The position numbers and the translations under genes are program-made. This document shows, one piece after another, positions 53,339-61,005 of a stretch of 64,000 bases of DNA. The stretch is from Gracilimonas sp040117685 (GTDB lineage: Bacteria > Bacteroidota > Rhodothermia > Balneolales > Balneolaceae), in assembly GCF_040117685.2 (NCBI RefSeq), contig NZ_JBEDYP020000017.1:1-64000 (forward strand). The letters are read 5' to 3'. Below the pieces are notes generated by a model that saw only the letters and a program-made list of their open reading frames with translations, had not been told where the DNA came from and did no database searches. Position 1 is the first letter of the stretch, and each line of letters begins with the position of its first letter.

Positions 53339-53456
53339 AGAAGTAATAAAAGTCTCTTTGATAGAAAATGAATGCCACAAAGATACGCAGAAAAAAGCGT
53401 TTTATTTGAATGTGGGCAGGTAAAAAAATGATGAGTTGGGTGGCTGTTTTTTTTGG

Positions 53457-53675
53457 GGTGATGTGATAAAAGTGAATAGCCTTTTGCCGGCATTGACCCA
53501 CCCCACTATCCCCGCCCGAGCGGGGAGGCTCGTTGGTTGGCTACTGAATTGGAAAAAGATTATACCCACTGGCAAGAGTCTTGAAATAACCTGAAATATC
53601 ACCAAGGAGTCTTCCTCTCCGCGGGAGAGGAAACAAAGGAGTGGGTCAATGCCCGCGAAGGCATCAAAACTTGCC
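53457..53675. repeat. ~200-bp palindromic repeat, left flank of the DUF559 gene
   Basis: Begins near GATGTGATAAAAGTGAATAG, then GCATTGACCCACCCC and a CCCCGCCCGAGCGGGG hairpin with GGCTCGTTGG, and ends with GGAGTGGGTCAATGCCCGCG. Its two ends are inverted repeats (GCATTGACCC/GGGTCAATGC). It fills most of the 379-bp gap after hslO. A second copy in the same orientation lies at 54095-54320. Confidence 0.85.
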
Positions 53676-53717
53676 ATTAGCGCATATTTTGTAGTCTTTA
53701 AAATAAAAGAGGGTACA

Positions 53718-54089
53718 ATGAAGAAGAGAATGCGAATTATTCCATACAGAGAAGATCTTATAACCAAAGCCCGATGGTTAAGAAAAAACTCAACTCCCGG
53801 AGAAATCGAAATTTGGAAAGCTATTAAGAGTAAGCAGTTGCTCGGGTTTAAATTCAGAAGGCAACATCCCATTCACCATTTTATAGTCGACTTCTATTGT
53901 AAGGAATTAAGGCTGGCTATAGAGATTGATGGCAGAAGCCATGACTATAAAATTGAATATGACAAACAACGTCAGGAAATAATTGAGCAGTTAGGAGTTA
54001 GTTTTTTACGGTTCAGTGAATCTGATGCCAAGCATCATACGGAGTCGGTGGTTATGGAGATAGAGAGGTGGATACTGGAGCATCAATGA
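53718..54089 (+). CDS. DUF559 family protein (PD-(D/E)XK / Vsr-like endonuclease fold)
   Basis: 123 residues from ATG 53718. Motifs: LRKNSTPGEIEIWKAIKSKQLLGFKFRRQHPI, then VDFYCKELRLAIEIDGRSH, typical of DUF559, whose fold is related to very-short-patch repair endonucleases. The active-site-like acidic residues (FIVDFYC, IEIDG) are kept. The longer frame from 53649 begins inside the left repeat and is rejected. The gene lies between two copies of a ~200-bp repeat, as if it were the cargo of a small mobile unit. Role unknown. Confidence 0.85.
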   Translation: MKKRMRIIPYREDLITKARWLRKNSTPGEIEIWKAIKSKQLLGFKFRRQHPIHHFIVDFYCKELRLAIEIDGRSHDYKIEYDKQRQEIIEQLGVSFLRFSESDAKHHTESVVMEIERWILEHQ

Positions 54090-54094
54090 ATGTG

Positions 54095-54320
54095 GGGAGA
54101 TGTAATAAAGTGAGTATCCCTTAGCTAGCATTGACCCGCCCCTCAATCCCCTCCCACGGAGGGGAAGCTCGTTGGTAATTGTAGGGTTAGAAAACAGATT
54201 ATAGCTTCTGGCAAAACGGTTGAATCAATTACGAAACATACCACCAACGAGTCTTCCCCGACAAGCCTGTCGGGGGAAACAAAGGAGTGGGTCAATGCCC
54301 GCGAAGGCCCCCAAAACTTA
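54095..54320. repeat. ~200-bp palindromic repeat, right flank of the DUF559 gene
   Basis: Diverged direct copy of 53457-53675: GATGTAATAAAGTGAGTATC, GCATTGACCCGCCCC, hairpin CCCCTCCCACGGAGGGG, GCTCGTTGGT, an inverted ACCAACGAGTCTTCCCC and the shared end GGAGTGGGTCAATGCCCGCG. It starts 5 bp after the DUF559 stop. No gene is seen between 54090 and 54401. Confidence 0.85.
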
Positions 54321-54339
54321 GCACCACTCAAAACCAAAA

Positions 54340-54375
54340 CAAAAAAAGGGACGCCTCAAACTGAAGCACCCCTTT
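54340..54375 (-). terminator. Intrinsic terminator of leucine dehydrogenase
   Basis: On the minus strand AGGGGTGCTTCA and TGAGGCGTCCCT form a 12-bp stem (with two wobble pairs, loop GTT) followed by TTTTTTT. Confidence 0.8.
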
Positions 54376-54401
54376 CACTCACTCAAAATGTAACAGCTGC
54401 A

Positions 54402-55577
54402 TCAATCGATGAAGCGCTTGTAAACTTCACCCAGCCTTCCGGATACATTGGCCTTAGAAGAATATTTATTCTTGATATGACCTACTGTCTTAATACGCTT
54501 CTCCGCCAAATCGTTGGAAGCCACATGAGCAGGAGTGCCATGATCTTCCGAGTAATTCAGGATATCGGTAATGGTGTTGTAAATGTTACCGGCATTTTGA
54601 AGAGCTCGTTCTTCATTATACCCTTCCAGCTCGCTGGCAATATTGATAAGTCCACCCGCATTAATCACATAATCAGGTGCGTAGATAATACCTTTGTCGA
54701 GCAGTTGCTGCCCGTGCTTGTCTTCATCATCAAGTACGTTATTGGCTCCACCGGCAATGATATCACACTTGAACTGGTCCATGGTGTCGTCATTGATTAC
54801 ACCGCCTAAAGCACATGGGGTATAAATGTCTACATCCAATCCGTAAATGTCATCGGGATCCACAAGTTCGCCACCCACTTCTTCAGCCAGTTCCTTTGCC
54901 TTTTCTTCGTAAATGTCACAGATGTAAAGCTTGGCACCTTCTTTGGCTGCGTGACGTGCAAAATAGGAAGCTACATTACCGGCTCCCTGCAGGGCGATTT
55001 TCTTGCCTTCAAGAGAGTCACTTCCGTACGCTTTTTTAGCACAGGCCTTCACACCCATATAGACCCCATAGGCTGTTACCGGAGAAGGGTTTCCGCTACC
55101 ACCCAAAGCTTTGGGGATCCCGGTTACATATTTAGTCTCGGAGTAAATCCATTCCATTTCACGTTCGGTCATACCCACGTCTTCAGCAGTGATGTACCGC
55201 CCGCCAAGTCCATCCACAAAACGGCCAAAAGAGCGAAATAAAGCTTCGGTTTTCTCAGTGTGAGGGTCGCCGATGATCACCGCTTTTCCTCCCCCTAAAT
55301 TCAGTCCGGAGATAGCCGCTTTATACGACATCCCGCGCGAAAGGCGAAGCACATCTTTGATGGCTGCTTCTTCAGATTCGTAGTTCCACATGCGGGTTCC
55401 GCCCAAAGCCGGGCCGAGGGTGGTGTTGTGAATGGCAATAATTGCTTTCAGCCCCACTTCAGGATCAGAGCAAACCACTGCCTGCTCATGTTCATAGTTG
55501 GCAAGCTGATTAAAAAGGGAAAAATTCGGGTTTTCTTCAGTCAATTTCTTGGAGTTTTTAACAGGTGCATCAATCAT
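54402..55577 (-). CDS. Leucine dehydrogenase (branched-chain amino acid dehydrogenase)
   Basis: 391 residues. Reversible NAD-linked deamination of leucine, valine and isoleucine. Motifs: IHNTTLGPALGGTRMW, MSYKAAISGLNLGGGKAVI with the catalytic lysine region, AEDVGMTEREMEWI and the Rossmann IALQGAGNVASYFA, DIYTPCALGGVIND. Leucine dehydrogenases are typically near 365-370 residues; the extra ~20 are at the N-terminus. Paired functionally with glutamate dehydrogenase at 32 kb for amino-acid nitrogen flow. Confidence 0.92.
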   Translation of the reverse strand: MIDAPVKNSKKLTEENPNFSLFNQLANYEHEQAVVCSDPEVGLKAIIAIHNTTLGPALGGTRMWNYESEEAAIKDVLRLSRGMSYKAAISGLNLGGGKAVIIGDPHTEKTEALFRSFGRFVDGLGGRYITAEDVGMTEREMEWIYSETKYVTGIPKALGGSGNPSPVTAYGVYMGVKACAKKAYGSDSLEGKKIALQGAGNVASYFARHAAKEGAKLYICDIYEEKAKELAEEVGGELVDPDDIYGLDVDIYTPCALGGVINDDTMDQFKCDIIAGGANNVLDDEDKHGQQLLDKGIIYAPDYVINAGGLINIASELEGYNEERALQNAGNIYNTITDILNYSEDHGTPAHVASNDLAEKRIKTVGHIKNKYSSKANVSGRLGEVYKRFID

Positions 55578-55873
55578 TTTAACTTGGGTAAATTATACAA
55601 AAGGCTCGTTATGGAACCGCTTCCAAAGTTCGGGATTTATTTGGCGGTTCTCAACCAAATAAATTGGTTCTATCATAAATACTTGTAATTATTTTTTGGG
55701 AAGTTGGGGCGAATTTGAACGATCAGGCGGGTTTAGATTTTTTATGTAAACAAACATGCTGATTTTCTCTTGTTAAATAGTATTTTATATAAGTAATAAA
55801 AACGCATTTGCGTTGGCATCCCGGCCTGACCGCCGATCTGCCTTTATGTATAAAAATAAAGCACAAAACAATC

Positions 55874-57583
55874 ATGTCATTCCGCTGGGTATACGCGCAG
55901 CCGGAAGAGCCAAAGTACGTCTCCAAATTAGGGGACATGCTGGGAATTCCGGACAAAATAGCCCAACTACTGGCTATACGCGGCATAAAAACATTTGATG
56001 ATGCAGAATACTTTTTCAGGCCAAAGATAGAAAACCTCCACGATCCTTTTTTAATGAAGGATATGGAAGCTGGTGCAGAACGTTTAGCTCTGGCCATACG
56101 TAAAAGTGAGAAAGTACTCGTTTACGGCGATTACGACGTTGACGGGACTACGGCAACTTCCTGCGTCTATACATTTTTGAAAGAATTTGGCGTAGATGCC
56201 GACTACTACATTCCCCACCGCTTCAAAGAGGGATACGGAATTAACCCCGATGGCATCAAATACGCTGAAGAAGTTAACGCCTCCCTGATTGTATCCGTTG
56301 ATTGTGGAATTACAGCCATCGAAGAAGCCAGAGTAGCCCGAGAAAAAGGCATCGACCTGATTGTTTGTGATCACCATACCGTGGGTAATGAAATCCCGGA
56401 AGCCGTTGCCGTGCTCGATCCCAAACGCCCGGATTGTAATTATCCTTTTGACGGACTTTCGGGAGCCGGGGTTGGATTTAAACTCATTCAGGGTACAATA
56501 GAAAAGCTCGGATTACCGGACACCATTTCCTATAAATTTCTGGACCTGGTGGCCATTTCCATTGCCTCCGATATTGTACCCATCATTGATGAAAACCGGG
56601 TGTTGATGAAGGCCGGGCTGCAGATGATTCAACGAAGTCCAAGAGTGGGAATAAAAGCTTTATTGGAGTTGATCAAAGTTTCCAAGGAGGATGTGAATAC
56701 CTCCAAGATTGTGTTTTCCATCGGGCCCCGGATTAATGCGGCCGGACGCATGGGAGACGCCAGCACGGCCGTAAAGCTCATGATCTCAGAGACGCTGGGG
56801 GAGGCTAAATCACATGCTTATGAGTTGGAATCTGTGAATCTGAAGCGGCGTGATACCGACTCCAAGACTATGAAAGAGGCGATGGAGCAAATTGAGAAGG
56901 ATTTTAACATGGATGAAACCTCCACCATCGTGCTGTACAGTGAAAACTGGCATCTCGGGGTAATCGGGATTGTAGCCTCCCGGCTGGTGGACTTGTATCA
57001 TCGTCCGGCCATTATGCTCAGCAATGTGGATGGAAAGATTAAAGGGTCGGCAAGGAGTATAAAAGGGTTTAATATTTATGATGCTATCAAAAAATGCGAT
57101 GACCTGCTGGAGCAATTTGGCGGACACGAATTTGCGGCCGGACTCACGCTCGAAGAAGGCAACCTGAATGAGTTCCGCCGACGGATGAATGAGCTGGCCT
57201 ATACCGACCTTTCCGAAAATTCCTTTGAACCAGAACTCACTGTAGATGCCAAGCTGGATTTGGGTGAAGTGGATATGAAATTCTGGAAGCTGCTCAGTCA
57301 GTTTGAGCCCTTCGGGCCGGGCAACCTGCGACCGGTGTTTGTGAGTGAGGAAGTTAAAGTAGTTGGGGTTCCCACCATTGTAGGAAATGGCCACTTGAAG
57401 ATGAGAGTCAGCCAAAATGGGTCGGGTATTTTTGATACCATCGGTTTTAATATGCACGAGTACCTGCCCGATGTTCGAAAAGGAGATCCCTTTAAAATCG
57501 CCTATGTGCTGGAAGAGAATAACTGGAACGGCCGGCGCACGCTGCAACTGAGGTTAAAAGACATTCATATTCCGGGGAGATAG
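55874..57583 (+). CDS. recJ: Single-stranded-DNA-specific exonuclease RecJ
   Basis: 569 residues from ATG 55874 (MSFRWVYAQPEE). 5'-3' ssDNA exonuclease for recombination and mismatch repair. DHH-phosphoesterase motifs: VYGDYDVDGTTATSC, SVDCGI, VCDHHTVGNEIP, GLSGAGVGFKL; DHHA1 GGHEFAAGLTL and the OB-fold C-terminal part. The longer frame from 55808 adds 22 unrelated residues and is not favoured. The ~296-bp space before it (55578-55873) holds A/T-rich DNA with no gene seen. Its stop codon lies in the left arm of a long inverted repeat. Confidence 0.95.
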   Translation: MSFRWVYAQPEEPKYVSKLGDMLGIPDKIAQLLAIRGIKTFDDAEYFFRPKIENLHDPFLMKDMEAGAERLALAIRKSEKVLVYGDYDVDGTTATSCVYTFLKEFGVDADYYIPHRFKEGYGINPDGIKYAEEVNASLIVSVDCGITAIEEARVAREKGIDLIVCDHHTVGNEIPEAVAVLDPKRPDCNYPFDGLSGAGVGFKLIQGTIEKLGLPDTISYKFLDLVAISIASDIVPIIDENRVLMKAGLQMIQRSPRVGIKALLELIKVSKEDVNTSKIVFSIGPRINAAGRMGDASTAVKLMISETLGEAKSHAYELESVNLKRRDTDSKTMKEAMEQIEKDFNMDETSTIVLYSENWHLGVIGIVASRLVDLYHRPAIMLSNVDGKIKGSARSIKGFNIYDAIKKCDDLLEQFGGHEFAAGLTLEEGNLNEFRRRMNELAYTDLSENSFEPELTVDAKLDLGEVDMKFWKLLSQFEPFGPGNLRPVFVSEEVKVVGVPTIVGNGHLKMRVSQNGSGIFDTIGFNMHEYLPDVRKGDPFKIAYVLEENNWNGRRTLQLRLKDIHIPGR

Positions 57584-57725
57584 GTTTTAGGGGCAAGGTG
57601 TTAGGTGTTAGGGTCATCTTGAACGAAAGCGAAAGATCTTTGCCCATAATACTTGGTAATTAACTAAAGCAAAGATTCTTCGCTTTCGCCCAGAACGACT
57701 ACCTAACACCTTGCCCCTAAAACCT
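57582..57725. repeat. Nested long inverted repeat between recJ and tRNA-Phe
   Basis: Outer arms 57582-57606 and 57701-57725 are perfect 25-bp inverted repeats (contain TTTTAGGGGCAAGGTGTTAG). Inside, a second imperfect pair of ~31 bp contains GAACGAAAGCGAAAGATC and its inverted partner AGCAAAGATTCTTCGCTTTC. The whole can form a long hairpin overlapping the recJ stop. It probably ends the recJ transcript; origin as a nested repeat insertion is inference. Confidence 0.85.
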
Positions 57726-57748
57726 AACACCTTTTTCCCAATTTATTA

Positions 57749-57779
57749 TTGTATAAAGATTACAAACCCTGTATCTTTG
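57749..57779 (+). promoter_or_regulatory. Promoter of tRNA-Phe
   Basis: TTG (57749-57751), 20-bp spacer and TATCTTTG (57772-57779), a full match to the Bacteroidota TTG/TAnnTTTG consensus, 15 bp before the mature tRNA 5' end. Confidence 0.8.
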
Positions 57780-57794
57780 CCGTCCTTGTTGAAA

Positions 57795-57867
<73 letters not shown>

Positions 57868-57875
57868 CATCAAGT

Positions 57876-57919
57876 AAAGCCTTATACTGCAACAACTTAT
57901 AGCAGTGTAAGGCTTTTTT
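57876..57919 (+). terminator. Intrinsic terminator after tRNA-Phe
   Basis: A 15-bp stem (AAAGCCTTATACTGC and GCAGTGTAAGGCTTT, one wobble) with an 11-nt loop, then TTTA. It starts 9 nt after the tRNA. Confidence 0.85.
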
Positions 57920-57950
57920 AATTTTAAGCAGTTTTTTAACAATTTTCTAA

Positions 57951-57971
57951 ATTTGGGTACGATTTGGGTAC
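57951..57971. repeat. Short tandem ATTTGGGTAC repeat near the tRNA-Phe boundary
   Basis: ATTTGGGTACG followed directly by ATTTGGGTAC, about 85 bp past the tRNA. Could be an integrase arm site or element end; no integrase gene is in the window. Confidence 0.35.
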
Positions 57972-58003
57972 TCTACTAACTCAGAGTTGACCGGTAATAA
58001 CAC

Positions 58004-58990
58004 TTAAAAAGGAAGCCCATCCTCTTTTTCTTCTAATTCTTTTAATTGTACCGTATAGAAAAAAATGAGTTCTGATAATTTGTTTCTTTTATCAAAAGAT
58101 TTTTGCTCTGCTTCATGAATTAGCCCATCTTCATTTTCAATACTTAAATCCAGCCTGTATTTAACTAAATATCCATACTTGTGACTAAACCTTGAGCTAT
58201 TTGATTTTGAGAACTTAACGGTCCCAATTCCCCAAGAGGCGTCGTTTCTGCGATTGATAGGAAATGAAAATCTATACTCGATGGGGGAATTCATTTTTAT
58301 TCTGATATCTGAGTCATTAAGAACGATGTTATCCTTAATGAAATGCATGAATTTATATACAAGAGGAATTTCATCCTTTAAATTAATTACAGGTCTGCTA
58401 TCCCTTTTCAGGGATTTCGTATTAGCGGAGGTAGGTTTGGAAGTTGTCTTAGTGCTTTCCCCTGAAAAATGAGATTTATATTCTGCATTTGAATACAACA
58501 GATTGATCAGATAATTAAGATTACTCTCAATTTCTGCACTATCTTCATTTCCTCTTAGCTTAAAATGGGGTACTGTAAATTTTTTTCCACTCAGTGATAA
58601 ATGGTAAAGATACATTTCTACCGTTCCCTTGTGATTCTCTTGAATACCAACAAGTTTATAACCTATAAGCTTACCAGATTTATTTACAGGAATTTTAAAC
58701 TCAAACCTTGAGGCATCATTTGCAGTGATCTGAGGTTTAAGAACTGGTTGTAGTCGGTTGAAAAAGTTCATGAACTGAGGAGTTCTATGAGCAAGGTTTC
58801 CCAGTCTATTATCCAGGTTTTCAGGCAGTGGTTTTAATGGGTTTCTTTCAGCCCAGTTGGCCTCTACCGGAAAGCTTTTTTTGTATTCACTCCATCTTTT
58901 CTCAGTATTATCGGTTAAATACGAATCATAGATAAACTTCAAGAAAAAGAATATGACGAATGTTGCTATTATCGTAAGAAATGTACTCAT
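58004..58990 (-). CDS. Membrane-anchored protein of unknown function with internal duplication
   Basis: 328 residues from ATG 58990, with a single N-terminal transmembrane helix (FLTIIATFVIFFFLKFIY) and a cytosolic body. Two similar regions are visible: FEFKIPVNKSGKLIGYKL near 130-147 and YRFSFPINRRNDASWGIG near 240-258, sharing F-x-F-x-x-P-x-N, each followed by a hydrophobic/charged helix (NLNYLINLLYS, KLSELIFFYTV). The linker (about 190-215) is S/T/K-rich. No known family is recognised. Codon use is A/T-rich. It diverges from the XRE regulator pair across 96 bp. Confidence 0.65.
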   Translation of the reverse strand: MSTFLTIIATFVIFFFLKFIYDSYLTDNTEKRWSEYKKSFPVEANWAERNPLKPLPENLDNRLGNLAHRTPQFMNFFNRLQPVLKPQITANDASRFEFKIPVNKSGKLIGYKLVGIQENHKGTVEMYLYHLSLSGKKFTVPHFKLRGNEDSAEIESNLNYLINLLYSNAEYKSHFSGESTKTTSKPTSANTKSLKRDSRPVINLKDEIPLVYKFMHFIKDNIVLNDSDIRIKMNSPIEYRFSFPINRRNDASWGIGTVKFSKSNSSRFSHKYGYLVKYRLDLSIENEDGLIHEAEQKSFDKRNKLSELIFFYTVQLKELEEKEDGLPF

Positions 58991-59016
58991 GGCACTTAAT
59001 TGATTATACAGTAAAG

Positions 59017-59030
59017 TATTATATATAATA
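59017..59030. promoter_or_regulatory. Perfect 14-bp palindrome in the divergent promoter
   Basis: TATTATATATAATA, a perfect palindrome between the divergent membrane-protein gene and the XRE pair. Suits binding by the neighbouring XRE repressor, although low-complexity A/T sequence makes chance occurrence more likely. Confidence 0.4.
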
Positions 59031-59086
59031 TAACTTGCCAAGTACCCTGTGTATAAATATTCTATGCCTCTGTATCTACTTCCTCT

Positions 59087-59323
59087 ATGGAACAGAAACA
59101 GCAGGTTCAAAAAATATTTGGGGAAGTGCTTAACGAGATGCGTTTGGCAAAAAACCTAACACAAGCTGAGCTTGCTGAGAAGTGTGAAATGGATGAGACA
59201 TACATCTCTGATCTTGAGCGGGGTAATTATATGCCCTCCTTGTATACTGTTCTTAAGCTATCTATGGGGTTAGAACTGAGTTTGGCGGAGTTTACAGCGA
59301 AATTGGATAGTTATATCAAGTGA
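59087..59323 (+). CDS. XRE-family DNA-binding protein (first of two)
   Basis: 78 residues forming a complete Cro/CI helix-turn-helix: FGEVLNEMRLAKNLTQAELAEKCEMDETYISDLERGNYMPSLYTVLKLSMGL. Likely a repressor of its own operon and perhaps of the divergent gene. Its stop overlaps the start of the next XRE gene by 4 bp (GTGA). Confidence 0.88.
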   Translation: MEQKQQVQKIFGEVLNEMRLAKNLTQAELAEKCEMDETYISDLERGNYMPSLYTVLKLSMGLELSLAEFTAKLDSYIK

Positions 59324-59517
59324 TCATGGAATTTATTCTGTCCCGGGGTTTATCTCAAGAGAAACTTGCGGAATTAGGGGATTTTGAACGGTCTTATATA
59401 TCGAAAGTAGAGAATGGGGAGCGGGCTATTCAGTTTAAAACGGTAGTAAGGTTTGCAGAGGCTTTTGGTATTAAACCAAGTGAATTAGTATCACTATATG
59501 AAAGGAGATCTGTATAG
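59320..59517 (+). CDS. XRE-family DNA-binding protein (second of two, N-terminally short)
   Basis: 65 residues starting at GTG 59320 (or ATG 59326). HTH core SRGLSQEKLAELGDFERSYISKVENGERAIQFKTVVRFAEAFGIKPSELV. The first helix of the fold is shorter than usual, so it may be truncated, or it may join the preceding XRE ORF by frameshifting. The two proteins are similar in layout but diverged. Confidence 0.75.
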   Translation: MIMEFILSRGLSQEKLAELGDFERSYISKVENGERAIQFKTVVRFAEAFGIKPSELVSLYERRSV

Positions 59518-59538
59518 TAACTGTTCTTAATGGTTGAA

Positions 59539-60240
59539 TTAATTGTTACTAAACAACACAATTTTTTCGGTTGTACTTCTCTTTTGCACCTGAGGTATAG
59601 GTGGCTTAGCTACAGAAACTGAAATAAACCCAGTACGAGACAAAGGGGCATCAGTTGTTTGAACAATTTCTACGAATAATAACCCAACTTCTTCAGGCAA
59701 TTCACTTCGGTTAGGAAAGTCAATAATTTTATTAAACTGTTTCTCATTTGCCCCTCTGGACAATTGATTATACATGGTTCTATCTCTTCCGTCAACAACG
59801 GTCATTATTAATAAGTGCGTTTTGTAAAATCCAACTTTGAGTAATTTTCTTGACTGAATAACCCCTTCCGCGAGTTTTTTTAATCCTGTAACATCATTAT
59901 TCTGGAAACTTTCTCTTTTGATCTTTGCCCGTTTGCATTCTATTGCGATAGCTTGCTCTGGAGCATTTTGGTTCCAACTAAGCACGTCAAATTCTCGTTC
60001 AGAAAAGGGTTCAGAAATTTCAAATTTTACATGAGCATCACTATACAAGTCAAGAACAGAATAAAGTAGCTTTTTTGCAGAAGAGCGGGTAAATAGCCAT
60101 CGAACTAAAACTTGTTCAATTCTTTTGGTATCTGTATCAGAGCCTTCAAATCGCTCTGCAAAGAAGTCTATTGTATTCTTTCCAGGGAGAACTTCTTCAT
60201 AATCATAAGCTACTCCAAGAGCATTGACTGGTATTTTCAT
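59539..60240 (-). CDS. Unknown protein with PD-(D/E)XK-like nuclease motif
   Basis: 233 residues. A nuclease-like pattern is visible near 84-105: EREFDVLSWN, then AIAIECKRAKIK (Asp, ~15-residue gap, E-x-K), as in PD-(D/E)XK restriction and repair nucleases. N-terminal EEVLPGKNTIDFFAERF resembles a segment in the neighbouring protein. C-terminal tail is short and basic/polar. Starts 2 bp after its upstream partner stops, so they are co-transcribed. Whether it cuts DNA, and what triggers it, cannot be read from sequence. Confidence 0.6.
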   Translation of the reverse strand: MKIPVNALGVAYDYEEVLPGKNTIDFFAERFEGSDTDTKRIEQVLVRWLFTRSSAKKLLYSVLDLYSDAHVKFEISEPFSEREFDVLSWNQNAPEQAIAIECKRAKIKRESFQNNDVTGLKKLAEGVIQSRKLLKVGFYKTHLLIMTVVDGRDRTMYNQLSRGANEKQFNKIIDFPNRSELPEEVGLLFVEIVQTTDAPLSRTGFISVSVAKPPIPQVQKRSTTEKIVLFSNN

Positions 60241-60242
60241 GA

Positions 60243-60887
60243 TTAAAATTTCCGATTGGCTTCTAATACACGAAGTCCTGTGTTAATTCTTTCTGTACAC
60301 CAATCTGCATCCTTTTTGTCCCATTTTAGCTCTTCTTTTAAATAACGATTCAAGAGATCAATTTTAATAGAAGAACGAAATCTTGAAAGAGCACAAATAA
60401 ATATATCTAATCTTTCTATGTCCAGTGGGTGATAGCTAACAGGGTAAGCATTCAAATATTTTTCGAAAAATCCACGGGTTTTATTTCCAGGTATAATATC
60501 GGCTAAGGTAATATTTTCCCCTGCTGATGTGATAGTAACCCGTTTATCTTGGTCAGTGTGATACTTTTTAAATTCACGAATAAAAAGCAGACCAATTTCA
60601 TTGTACTTCTCCATGGGGATAGAACCATCGGGCTTAGGAACAATATTGGCAAGATAAAGTCCCTTCTGGGCGGAGGATTTTGCAAAAGCCAATTTCGCAA
60701 ATGGAACATCATTCTCTAAATAATTGATGATGTAAGCTGTAGTTGAAATATCACGAGAATATTCCGCACTTTCTGCTTTTTGAAAATCAAAAACCTCACA
60801 TTGGTCTAATGAGTTTTCAATAACTCTTACAAGTTCTTTGGCTTCAAAGCGAACCGGGTGAAGGTAAATGTCTAAGTAGTTAATCAT
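60243..60887 (-). CDS. Unknown protein, partner of the PD-(D/E)XK-like protein
   Basis: 214 residues, soluble, no signal or membrane helix. Near 130-150 it has ADIIPGNKTRGFFEKYL, matching the partner's EEVLPGKNTIDFFAERF (E/D-x-x-PG-x-x-T-x-x-FF). N-terminal part has INYLDIYLHPVRFEAKELVRVI and a beta segment LYLANIVPKPDGS. No family recognised. It is separated from the upstream DUF45 metallopeptidase gene by 118 bp on the same strand. Confidence 0.55.
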   Translation of the reverse strand: MINYLDIYLHPVRFEAKELVRVIENSLDQCEVFDFQKAESAEYSRDISTTAYIINYLENDVPFAKLAFAKSSAQKGLYLANIVPKPDGSIPMEKYNEIGLLFIREFKKYHTDQDKRVTITSAGENITLADIIPGNKTRGFFEKYLNAYPVSYHPLDIERLDIFICALSRFRSSIKIDLLNRYLKEELKWDKKDADWCTERINTGLRVLEANRKF

Positions 60888-61005
60888 GGCTATAGACGAA
60901 AAAAGGTTTGGGTTCTATTGTATATAACCATCAGGCCCAGGGCCTTTTTCAGGAGAAATAAGCGGAAATAGGTGCTTGATCGATAAAAAAACTGGGCTTT
61001 TTAGT

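Noticed and set aside
56810..57547. 245-codon minus-strand ORF
   Set aside because: Lies wholly antisense to recJ, whose DHH/DHHA1 motifs are intact; composition is that of a shadow frame.
57951..57971. Definite attachment site of an integrated element
   Set aside because: Only a short ATTTGGGTAC duplication is visible; no integrase and no copy of the tRNA end are in the window, so it is listed only as a weak repeat.
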